From NCBI GenBank assembly GCA_023431285.1, contig JAEYXN010000279.1, positions 1 through 26,791 of the forward strand: a stretch of DNA of 26,791 bases. Direction: 5' to 3'. The position numbers were made by a program, and so were the translations under genes. The DNA comes from Bacteroidota bacterium (lineage in GTDB: Bacteria > Bacteroidota > Bacteroidia > Cytophagales > Cyclobacteriaceae). The notes under the pieces were generated by a model, which made no database searches, was not told the origin of the DNA, and saw nothing but the letters and a program-made list of their open reading frames with translations. Positions within the stretch are counted from its first letter, which is position 1. Every line of letters starts with the position of its first letter. Of the stretch, positions 14,975-21,313 are shown piece after piece.

Positions 14975-15347
14975 GATGTTTGTTGTATAAAGCGGGATTC
15001 AAAAAGTATCTGGAATAAATCGGATATCTCTTCACCTCGATGATTTCCGGTTTGGATTTTACAAAGACGACCTTGTACTGAAGTTCGAATCCTTTCTCCG
15101 CACGAATGTCTTTCCTTACGGTGTACCACTTTTTGTTAACAGAGTTCATAACCTTGATCTCCAGGTGAAAAAGTCCCGGAGAACTACGCACGCGGACAAA
15201 TGTCCCGGCCTTCTTGTTATAAAGTTTTCCATTAACAAAGACCTGCATTTCGGATCCCTTCTCCGTCATGAGAGCGATGCCTGAATCGTATGCGTGCGCG
15301 CCGAGGGCGCTGAGCATAATCGTTAGGAGGAGCGTTAGTCTTTTCAT
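14964..15347 (-). CDS. Small secreted protein of unknown function
   Basis: A 127-residue protein with a clear type I signal peptide (MKRLTLLLTIMLSALGAHA, cleavage probably after Ala19). The mature part is about 108 residues, rich in Lys, Val and aromatic residues, with a strand pattern suggesting a single beta-sandwich: MQVFVNGKLYNKKAG, then FVRVRSSPGLFHLEIKV. This opening resembles the N-terminal 'additional residue on a gut strand' type modules found before DUF4476 in Bacteroidota, but DUF4476 itself is absent and the similarity is weak. No catalytic motif or Cys is seen. It is predicted periplasmic or exported. It converges on the Gly-rich membrane-protein gene, and its last codons form one arm of the shared hairpin. 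No confident promoter was found upstream. Confidence 0.75.
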   Translation of the reverse strand: MKRLTLLLTIMLSALGAHAYDSGIALMTEKGSEMQVFVNGKLYNKKAGTFVRVRSSPGLFHLEIKVMNSVNKKWYTVRKDIRAEKGFELQYKVVFVKSKPEIIEVKRYPIYSRYFLNPALYNKHQTS

Positions 15348-15602
15348 ACCCTTTGTTCTTACCCTTCAAAAGAATCATAAGGTATGCCACAAATTTCACG
15401 AGATTTCTCTAATGAAAAGTGAAACCATGCATTCACAATGTTCTTCCCAAGCTAGAAGTGTTGTACCGGACAAAGAGAACGTTTTCAAAATTTGCCCTCA
15501 GGAATTGATCATATTCGTAGTGTAGACGTGCCGTTGCGTGAATAGCAGCTCGTATCGTGGTTTCGCTGCAGTGTTGATTGATTTACATTCCTCTACAAAC
15601 AT

Positions 15603-15645
15603 TACATTTGCGGTTTAAGACAAAGTCGCGGGATTGTTATCTTTG
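15603..15645 (+). promoter_or_regulatory. Candidate promoters for the SMR exporter gene
   Basis: Two exact matches to the Bacteroidota -7 motif TAnnTTTG precede the gene at 15677: TACATTTG (15603-15610), with a TTG 22 bp upstream at 15578-15580 as a possible -33 element, and TATCTTTG (15638-15645), without a well-placed -33 element. The rest of the 329-bp gap (15348-15676) shows no gene, repeat or riboswitch that I can recognise. Confidence 0.45.
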
Positions 15646-15676
15646 AGGCCAGCTGTCTGCTTAAATAATTTCAAAA

Positions 15677-15991
15677 ATGGCGTGGGTTTATCTGGTGCTT
15701 GCGGGACTTTTCGAAGTGGGATTTACCACTTGTCTTAAGCTTTCGAATAATTTCTCGAACACTCTCTGGAGTATTGGTTTCTTTATCAGCATCACGCTAA
15801 GCTTTTTCCTACTTAACAAAGCTGTTCAAACCATTCCTTTGGGAACAGCGTACGCAGTATGGACGGGAATCGGAGCGGTAGGTACTGTCCTGGTTGGAAT
15901 ATTTACCTTCAGCGAGCCGGTTTTCTTCTGGCGGATATTCTTTCTCATAACCCTTATCTCTTCCTTGGCGGGACTGAAGGTCGTATCCTGA
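15677..15991 (+). CDS. SMR-family transporter, SugE/Gdx (guanidinium exporter) type
   Basis: A 104-residue protein with four transmembrane helices, the standard size for the small multidrug resistance family. The essential proton- and substrate-binding Glu is at position 13 (AGLFEVG). The block LGTAYAVWTGIGAVG (about 56-70) is the family signature and closely resembles SugE/Gdx proteins, which export guanidinium in exchange for protons as antiparallel dimers in the inner membrane. A substitution from the Gdx pattern around residues 15-20 (GFTTCLKLS) leaves some doubt on substrate; a broader quaternary-ammonium exporter is possible. It is monocistronic: candidate TAnnTTTG promoters lie upstream and a hairpin spans its stop codon. 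No guanidine riboswitch was recognised. Confidence 0.88.
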   Translation: MAWVYLVLAGLFEVGFTTCLKLSNNFSNTLWSIGFFISITLSFFLLNKAVQTIPLGTAYAVWTGIGAVGTVLVGIFTFSEPVFFWRIFFLITLISSLAGLKVVS

Positions 15992-16011
15992 AGGTACCAC
16001 GATACGACCTT
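15977..16011. terminator. Bidirectional hairpin terminator between convergent genes
   Basis: AAGGTCGTATC (15977-15987) and GATACGACCTT (16001-16011) are perfect 11-bp arms with a 13-nt loop. The last codons of the SMR gene form the left arm and its TGA (15989-15991) is in the loop. TATAATT follows on the + strand. The convergent thioredoxin-fold gene ends 9 bp away at 16020. Confidence 0.78.
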
Positions 16012-16019
16012 TATAATTG

Positions 16020-16625
16020 TCAGCTGTTGCGATATTTAATGCCGCAACCAATGGCTTTTGTCTTGGTAGTCTCCACTGATTTATTGTCAAGAATAGCCTG
16101 AACAGCTTCTTCCACATATTTCTTCGATACCGATTCTTCACTTCTCGCATTGTTATCAATCGCTCCGACGTAGGCCACCTTGAAGGCAGCGCCATCATTT
16201 CTAAGAATGAAGACGTGCGGAGTGTTGGTAGCACCAAAGGATTTTGCCACCTCCTGTGTTTCGTCGATGAGATACGGAAAGTCGTAACCTTTCTTCTTTG
16301 CAAGTGCCACCATCTCATCGAACGAATCGCCCGGAGACATGCCAGGGTCATTGGCATTGATAGCAATTAGAGGAAAGCCCTGACTCTTGTACTTCTTGTT
16401 CAGCGAGATGATGCGGTCATTGTATGCCTTTGAGAACGGACAGGTATTGCAGTCGAAAACCACGATGACACCTTTAGAATCTTTGTAATCCGAAAGAGCC
16501 ACCATTTTACCATCAGTGTTTTTCAGTTTAAAATCCTTGACAGTATCGCCAAGTTCGTATTGGGGTACGCGCGCGGCCGTCAAGATAAGAACGGCAAGAA
16601 AGCAAAATAGAATCTTGTTTTTCAT
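16020..16625 (-). CDS. Periplasmic thioredoxin-fold redoxin (AhpC/TSA-like)
   Basis: A 201-residue protein with an N-terminal signal peptide (hydrophobic to about residue 18) followed by an AhpC/TSA-redoxin fold. The redox motif Cys59-x-x-Cys62 lies in FDCNTCPFSKAY, matching a group of extracytoplasmic thioredoxin proteins that usually read CNHCP. The cis-Pro region is TNTPHVFIL (about 153-161). A third Cys194 sits in the C-terminal IGCGIKY tail, which recurs in this group. Likely role: thiol-disulfide exchange or peroxide handling outside the cytoplasm; the partner is unknown. It is the second gene of a two-gene - strand unit, 4 bp after the TlpA-like gene. Confidence 0.87.
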   Translation of the reverse strand: MKNKILFCFLAVLILTAARVPQYELGDTVKDFKLKNTDGKMVALSDYKDSKGVIVVFDCNTCPFSKAYNDRIISLNKKYKSQGFPLIAINANDPGMSPGDSFDEMVALAKKKGYDFPYLIDETQEVAKSFGATNTPHVFILRNDGAAFKVAYVGAIDNNARSEESVSKKYVEEAVQAILDNKSVETTKTKAIGCGIKYRNS

Positions 16626-16629
16626 AGAC

Positions 16630-17106
16630 CTAACCTTTTAAGAGTTGATTGATAAGCTCATTAAGTTGCCCTTCTTCCAACTCTTTTGCAATAAATTTTC
16701 TTTTACCGGTTTTGGTGTTGACTATGAGGGTTGCGGGAAGGGCGCCTTCCCATGACGGGTCGACTTTATCTATCCAGCTGTTGTAGTCAATTTCGTCCAG
16801 CAGTACGGACGGCACAGACATTCGCTTACGGAGGACAAATGCTCTCACACGATCGATCTTATCAGCGAAGTCAAGGCTCACCAGTGTTACTTTTACTTCT
16901 GGCCGTTGAACATGAAGTGAATCAAACATTGGAAGCTCCTTGACGCACGGCCCGCACCAGGTTGCCCAGAAATTAACGACGAGAATTTCCTTTTCTTTCG
17001 ATTCGATGATTTCCTTAAGCTGCCCAAACTTAATGACCGGAATCTCCTGAGCTGAACCAGTCATCGCATGAAATAAAATGGCCGTTGCCACAATTATTTT
17101 TCTCAT
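16630..17106 (-). CDS. TlpA/ResA-like thiol-disulfide oxidoreductase
   Basis: A 158-residue protein with a signal peptide ending at about Ala19 (MTGSAQ) and one thioredoxin domain. The active site is Cys51-Gly-Pro-Cys54 in FWATWCGPC, followed by a conserved KELPMF helix; cis-Pro is in GALPATLIV (about 122-130). TlpA/ResA proteins reduce disulfides on exported proteins, for example apocytochrome c. No cytochrome maturation gene is nearby to support a specific substrate. It is the first gene of a - strand pair; the next start is 4 bp after its stop. The start ATG is the only one that gives a complete signal peptide. Confidence 0.9.
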   Translation of the reverse strand: MRKIIVATAILFHAMTGSAQEIPVIKFGQLKEIIESKEKEILVVNFWATWCGPCVKELPMFDSLHVQRPEVKVTLVSLDFADKIDRVRAFVLRKRMSVPSVLLDEIDYNSWIDKVDPSWEGALPATLIVNTKTGKRKFIAKELEEGQLNELINQLLKG

Positions 17107-17445
17107 AGAACGAATTTCAAAACGATGTCGAAACTTTGAAGAGCACTTGGTTGATAAAACAAAATGCTTTCCAAATAAATTAAAAACCCTAGAATTCAGG
17201 AAGTTATAATTCAGCGCTGAAAATCTCCGAAAAAGATTTCCACAAATTCATCTTTTTATCCACACGCCTCGTAAGCGGCCATTTAAAGTCCTGTGACACA
17301 GTTGATTAACCTCGAAATTTTGAATCGCTCCTTTGTGGACAACTTTTAATGCAAAAAAAATTAAGTTAGAATTGTTGCAAAAATCAAAACGTCCGAAAAC
17401 GATTATTCCAAAAAAACATCGACCTCAGAAATCAAATATTTTAAA
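17107..17445. other. Divergent intergenic region with DnaA-box cluster
   Basis: A 339-bp AT-rich gap between divergent genes. It contains an exact DnaA box TTATCCACA (17256-17264), ATTTCCACA (17236-17244) and TGTGGACAA (17334-17342, the reverse complement TTGTCCACA). A 12-bp perfect palindrome TTCAGCGCTGAA is at 17210-17221. The span should hold promoters for both flanking genes, but no exact TAnnTTTG was found on either strand. DnaA may regulate a flanking gene here, or this may be an alternative origin candidate. Confidence 0.45.
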
Positions 17446-18390
17446 GTGAACAGGATCGCCGAACTTTTCAAAATTGATATTCCAATCATCCAGGCTGGCA
17501 TGGTTTGGTGCAGTGGATGGAGACTTGCTTCTGCGGTGAGTAATGCGGGAGGCCTTGGATTAATTGGTGCCGGATCAATGTATCCCGACCTATTGCGTGA
17601 ACACTTGAGAAAGTGCAAAGCGGCGACAGCAAAGCCTTTCGGCGTTAACATTCCATTGTTATATCCTGAGATAGCAAAACTGATCGATGTGGTTCTTGAA
17701 GAAGACGTTCCTGTTGTGTTTACGTCTGCAGGGAACCCATCAACATGGACTCGATTATTAAAGGACAATGGTCGCACCGTTGTGCATGTCGTTTCAAGTT
17801 TGAAGTTCGCGCGAAAGGCTGAGCAAAGTGGCGTGGACGCTGTTGTTGCAGAAGGCTTCGAAGCGGGAGGACACAACGGCCGCGAGGAAACCACCACTTT
17901 TGTTCTTGTACCAATGGTTCGTGCGGGAGTATCGATCCCGGTAATTGCAGCCGGTGGAATCGGATCAGGACGCGCACTGCTTGCGGCGGAGGCATTAGGC
18001 GCGGAAGGCTTTCAGATTGGTAGCCGGTTTGCAATAGCCGAAGAATCGTCTGCTCACATAAATTTTAAGGAAAAAATCCTCTCGAGTAATGAGGGTGACA
18101 CGGTACTTACGTTAAAGCAAGTGACTCCTGTTCGTTTAATTAAGAATAAATTTTATGAGCAGGTGCGACAAGCGGAAGAGCGTGGCGCCACCCGCGAAGA
18201 GCTCGCGGAATTATTGGGCAAGCGCCGCGCAAAAAGAGGCATTTTCGAAGGGAATCTCGACGAAGGTGAGTTGGAGATAGGACAGGTCAGCGCGACGTTC
18301 GATAAGATTCAGCCTGCCGCAGAGGTATTGCACGAGATTTGGGATGAATATCAGATGCTGAAAAGGCAGATGTGCGATGGAATTCATTAG
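17446..18390 (+). CDS. Nitronate monooxygenase / FabK-like FMN flavoprotein
   Basis: A 314-residue TIM-barrel flavoprotein of the NMO (2-nitropropane dioxygenase) family, which also includes FabK enoyl-ACP reductases. The start is GTG 17446; the resulting MNRIAELF... and PIIQAGM block is the family N terminus. Visible motifs: AGGLGLIGAGSM (34-45), catalytic-type His143 in GGHNGRE, phosphate-binding AAGGIGSGR (168-176) and IGSRF (191-195). Family members oxidise nitronates or reduce enoyl thioesters. The His in GGHxG favours the NMO class, but FabK has a related motif, so the substrate is open. The gene overlaps the following VOC gene by 14 bp. Confidence 0.82.
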   Translation: MNRIAELFKIDIPIIQAGMVWCSGWRLASAVSNAGGLGLIGAGSMYPDLLREHLRKCKAATAKPFGVNIPLLYPEIAKLIDVVLEEDVPVVFTSAGNPSTWTRLLKDNGRTVVHVVSSLKFARKAEQSGVDAVVAEGFEAGGHNGREETTTFVLVPMVRAGVSIPVIAAGGIGSGRALLAAEALGAEGFQIGSRFAIAEESSAHINFKEKILSSNEGDTVLTLKQVTPVRLIKNKFYEQVRQAEERGATREELAELLGKRRAKRGIFEGNLDEGELEIGQVSATFDKIQPAAEVLHEIWDEYQMLKRQMCDGIH

Positions 18391-18772
18391 GATAAAAGAA
18401 ACAGTGATTTATGTCGAAGACCTTGAGAGGATTCGTGACTTTTACGAACGTCTACTAGGCCTTCCTTTGCTGTCATATCTTCCCGGGAAGCACATTTTTT
18501 TCAGAGCAGGTAGCTCCGTGCTCTTGTTCTTCAATCCCGAAGATTCAATAACGAAATCAACTCCGCCACCACATTACGGAGGAGGAAAGCAACATTTCGC
18601 TTTTGAGGTATCAGCTGAAAATTATGAACCGTATAAGATGGAGCTTATCGGAAACGGCGTGCAGATTGTAGATGAGGTAACCTGGAAAACCGGAGCCAAA
18701 TCATTCTATTTTGAAGATCCAGCCGGAAACGTGCTAGAAATACTGCCAGAGAATGCTATTTGGGACGCCTAA
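18377..18772 (+). CDS. VOC-superfamily protein (glyoxalase/dioxygenase-like)
   Basis: A 131-residue single-chain protein with the two beta-alpha-beta-beta-beta halves of the vicinal-oxygen-chelate fold: ETVIYVEDLERIRDFYERLLGLPL (about 8-31), then QHFAFEVSAENYEPYKMEL (about 72-90), ending in SFYFEDPAGNVLEILPE, the common VOC C-terminal strand with a metal-ligand Glu. Which reaction it performs (isomerase, dioxygenase, drug binding) cannot be told. It overlaps the flavoprotein gene by 14 bp and is probably cotranslated with it. Its stop overlaps the stop of the opposing gene by 4 bp. Confidence 0.85.
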   Translation: MEFIRIKETVIYVEDLERIRDFYERLLGLPLLSYLPGKHIFFRAGSSVLLFFNPEDSITKSTPPPHYGGGKQHFAFEVSAENYEPYKMELIGNGVQIVDEVTWKTGAKSFYFEDPAGNVLEILPENAIWDA

Positions 18773-19035
18773 GCTTTCCCGAGAGAGACAACGACATTTG
18801 ATGATTCTGTCATGCGCTCGATTTTCGGAGATGAAGCAACTGAGCGGTAAACAGAATCAAACCAGCGCTCGTAAGTGCGATACTGAATACAGTTCCTCAC
18901 AATCCTTTCGTCGATCAGAATCTTTATGAGATCGTCTTCTCCAAGCGTTTGCGAAATCCTCTCTTTCTGTTCTGCGGGGAGCTCACTCAGCTGGACGTAC
19001 TCAATTCCTTTGTAGTTTTTCGAACTTACCTTCAT
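18769..19035 (-). CDS. Small conserved-looking hypothetical protein
   Basis: An 88-residue soluble protein, charged and mostly helical by composition. The N terminus begins with a short strand (KGIEYVQLSELP), followed by EQKERISQTLG and helices ending in ERWFDSVYRS. No signal peptide, membrane segment or known motif was recognised. Its support comes from a sensible amino-acid composition, a start preceded by A/T-rich sequence, and filling the gap exactly to the convergent VOC gene, sharing the four bases CTAA of both stop codons. It diverges from recG, 142 bp away. Confidence 0.62.
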   Translation of the reverse strand: MKVSSKNYKGIEYVQLSELPAEQKERISQTLGEDDLIKILIDERIVRNCIQYRTYERWFDSVYRSVASSPKIERMTESSNVVVSLGKA

Positions 19036-19070
19036 AAAATTTCTCGCGCCTCCTTAAATGCTAAAAAAAC

Positions 19071-19103
19071 CGGGACGGTAACCGTAAAAAATGTTTCGGG
19101 ACG
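19071..19103. promoter_or_regulatory. Repeats in the divergent gap upstream of recG
   Basis: ACGGT-A-ACCGT (19075-19085) is an 11-bp inverted repeat. The 7-mer CGGGACG occurs at 19071-19077 and again at 19097-19103, 26 bp apart. The gap 19036-19177 must hold promoters for two divergent genes, so this may be a protein-binding site. No exact TAnnTTTG was seen. Confidence 0.25.
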
Positions 19104-19177
19104 TAAAAGTAATGGACAAAGAGCAAAACTCCCTTTGAAGAATTATTATTTTTCAATTTAGTTTTCGAGAAATCAGG

Positions 19178-21274
19178 ATGGCTTCATTTTTTGACACTGC
19201 GATCGAGTTCCTGAAAGGTGTTGGGCCTCAGCGGGCAACCATTTTGAACACCGAGCTCTCGATATTCAATTACGGCGACCTTTTACAACATTATCCATTC
19301 CGATACGAAGATAGAACCCGGTTTTTCCGGATAGCTGAAGTCTCAGAAGATCTTCCGTCCGTCCAGGTGAAAGGAGTTATCATCACGAGAGAGCTCAACG
19401 GGGTGGGTCATAAGAAGAGACTTGTCGCTCAATTGCAGGATGACTCTGGCACTATTGAACTCATCTGGTTTCAGGGCATCAAATGGGTCGCAGATAAGAT
19501 CAAACCCGGCATTGAATACATAGTTTTCGGAAAAGCAAACCGCTATGGCTCCCGGCTTTCCATTGCACATCCGGAAATCGAAATTTTTGCCGAAGCAAAA
19601 ATAGATGAGGAGGGTTATTTGCAGCCAGTATATTCGCTGACAGAAAAAATGCGCGCGAAGCACGTCGATAATAAAGTGCTTGTGAAGCTGATGCGGGAAT
19701 TATTGACGCAAAGCCGCGACAGAGTGCGGGAGACATTGCCGGAAAATATTCTTCGTGAAAAGAAACTGATCAAGAAGCAGGACGCAATTCAACACATTCA
19801 TTTTCCGAAGAATTATGAGTCGCTCGAAGTGGCGCGTCACAGACTGAAGTTTGAAGAGTTCTTCTATATCCAACTTCGCCTGTTAAAACTCAGGCTTGTC
19901 CGTCAAAACAAATTCAAGGGATTTGTTTTTCAGGATACCTCACTTCTCACGCGCTTCTACAACGAGCATCTTCCCTTTCCTCTTACGAATGCGCAAAAGA
20001 AAGTAATCAAGGAGATCTATTCCGATCTTAAGTCAGGAAATCAGATGAATCGTCTCTTGCAAGGCGACGTTGGGAGTGGCAAGACGATTGTTGGGTTCAT
20101 ATGTATGTTGCTTGTCCTTAACGGAAATGCGCAATGTGCACTGATGGCGCCCACCGAAATTCTTGCACAACAACATTTCGCAAATCTGCAGAAATATGCT
20201 GCGTTGATGCAGATACCCATCGCGTTGTTAACCGGGTCCACCAAAAAGTCTGCGAGAAACGAAATCCACTCCGCACTCAGATCCGGAGAACTAAAAATTC
20301 TTATTGGCACTCACGCCTTACTGGAAGAAGAAGTGCAGTTCGATCGTCTCGGACTCGCCATAATAGATGAGCAGCACCGTTTTGGCGTCGCCCAGAGATC
20401 CCGCCTATGGCAGAAAAATCCGGATGTCTATCCTCATGTGTTGGTGATGACTGCCACTCCTATTCCCCGCACGCTAGCCATGACGTTGTATGGCGACCTG
20501 GATATTTCCACCATAGACGAACTTCCCGCGGGACGAAAACCAATAAAAACAATCCATCGTTTTGACTCACATCGCCTGCAGGTAAATCAATTCCTGAGAG
20601 ACCAGATCGCGGAAGGAAGACAAGTGTATATGGTCTATCCGTTGATCGATGAATCGGAAAAGCTCGATCTTAAACATCTTATGGATGGATACGAAAGCGT
20701 ATGCCGTGCTTTTCCGGATGTAGCTGTGAGCATCCTTCACGGAAAGATGAGGCCCGAAGCAAAAGATTATGAGATGGCCCGGTTCAAGAAAGGCGAGACA
20801 AAAATTATGGTGGCCACCACCGTGATTGAAGTTGGCGTTGATGTTCCGAATGCGTCAGTAATGGTGATTGAAAACTCGGAACGCTTTGGCCTCTCTCAGC
20901 TACACCAATTGCGAGGCCGGGTGGGAAGGGGTGCCGCTCAATCTTTTTGCATCCTGATGACGGGCTTCAAACTTGGCGCCGATTCGAAAACGCGGATTGA
21001 GACAATGGTGAGAACCAACAATGGATTCGAGATTGCCGAAACGGATCTCAAACTGCGGGGGCCCGGTGATTTGATGGGTACGCAACAAAGCGGGGCCCTT
21101 GATCTTCTTATCGCCGACCTCGGAAAGGACAGCGCAATACTCCAGGAAGCCCGCACCCTTGCCCAGGAAATACTCGCTGACGACCCCGAACTCCAAAAAC
21201 CGACTAACCGCGTTATAAAGTCGCAAATAGAATCGTTCCGAAAGGGCGTCGTCAACTGGAGCCGCATCAGCTAA
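19178..21274 (+). CDS. recG: ATP-dependent DNA helicase RecG
   Basis: A 698-residue superfamily 2 helicase that remodels stalled replication forks and branch-migrates Holliday junctions. The N-terminal wedge/OB domain spans about 60-150 (QVKGVIIT, IELIWFQG). Helicase motifs: Walker A GDVGSGKT (296-303), APTEILA (324-330), motif II DEQH (397-400), motif III TATPIPRTLA (425-434), then the C-terminal RecA-like domain with VATTVIEVGVDVPNA, the QLRGRVGRG block (motif VI), and LRGPGDLMGTQQSG, the RecG C-terminal signature. Length is normal. It appears to stand alone: the downstream gene has its own TAnnTTTG promoter candidate. Confidence 0.96.
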   Translation: MASFFDTAIEFLKGVGPQRATILNTELSIFNYGDLLQHYPFRYEDRTRFFRIAEVSEDLPSVQVKGVIITRELNGVGHKKRLVAQLQDDSGTIELIWFQGIKWVADKIKPGIEYIVFGKANRYGSRLSIAHPEIEIFAEAKIDEEGYLQPVYSLTEKMRAKHVDNKVLVKLMRELLTQSRDRVRETLPENILREKKLIKKQDAIQHIHFPKNYESLEVARHRLKFEEFFYIQLRLLKLRLVRQNKFKGFVFQDTSLLTRFYNEHLPFPLTNAQKKVIKEIYSDLKSGNQMNRLLQGDVGSGKTIVGFICMLLVLNGNAQCALMAPTEILAQQHFANLQKYAALMQIPIALLTGSTKKSARNEIHSALRSGELKILIGTHALLEEEVQFDRLGLAIIDEQHRFGVAQRSRLWQKNPDVYPHVLVMTATPIPRTLAMTLYGDLDISTIDELPAGRKPIKTIHRFDSHRLQVNQFLRDQIAEGRQVYMVYPLIDESEKLDLKHLMDGYESVCRAFPDVAVSILHGKMRPEAKDYEMARFKKGETKIMVATTVIEVGVDVPNASVMVIENSERFGLSQLHQLRGRVGRGAAQSFCILMTGFKLGADSKTRIETMVRTNNGFEIAETDLKLRGPGDLMGTQQSGALDLLIADLGKDSAILQEARTLAQEILADDPELQKPTNRVIKSQIESFRKGVVNWSRIS

Positions 21275-21292
21275 ACTTCCGGAGTTAATGCT

Positions 21293-21300
21293 TATATTTG
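21293..21300 (+). promoter_or_regulatory. Candidate -7 promoter element for the sensor operon
   Basis: TATATTTG is an exact TAnnTTTG match 13 bp before the ATG at 21314. It would give a leader of only a few bases. No convincing -33 TTG is at the right spacing, so the call is tentative. Confidence 0.35.
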
Positions 21301-21313
21301 GATAAGCTCCATC

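Noticed and set aside
15268..15525. An 85-codon + strand open frame in the gap before the SMR gene
   Set aside because: It overlaps the signal-peptide end of the opposing secreted-protein gene and has no recognisable domain or coding-like composition.
15348..15676. Guanidine (ykkC or mini-ykkC) riboswitch upstream of the SMR/Gdx-like gene
   Set aside because: No paired hairpins with ACGR loops or ykkC core were recognisable; only a weak GCAGC/GCTGC dyad and promoter-like motifs were seen.
15809..16366. A 185-codon open frame on the - strand
   Set aside because: It overlaps the redoxin gene in another frame and the SMR gene in antisense, and its composition is rich in Arg, Trp and Ser; it is a shadow.
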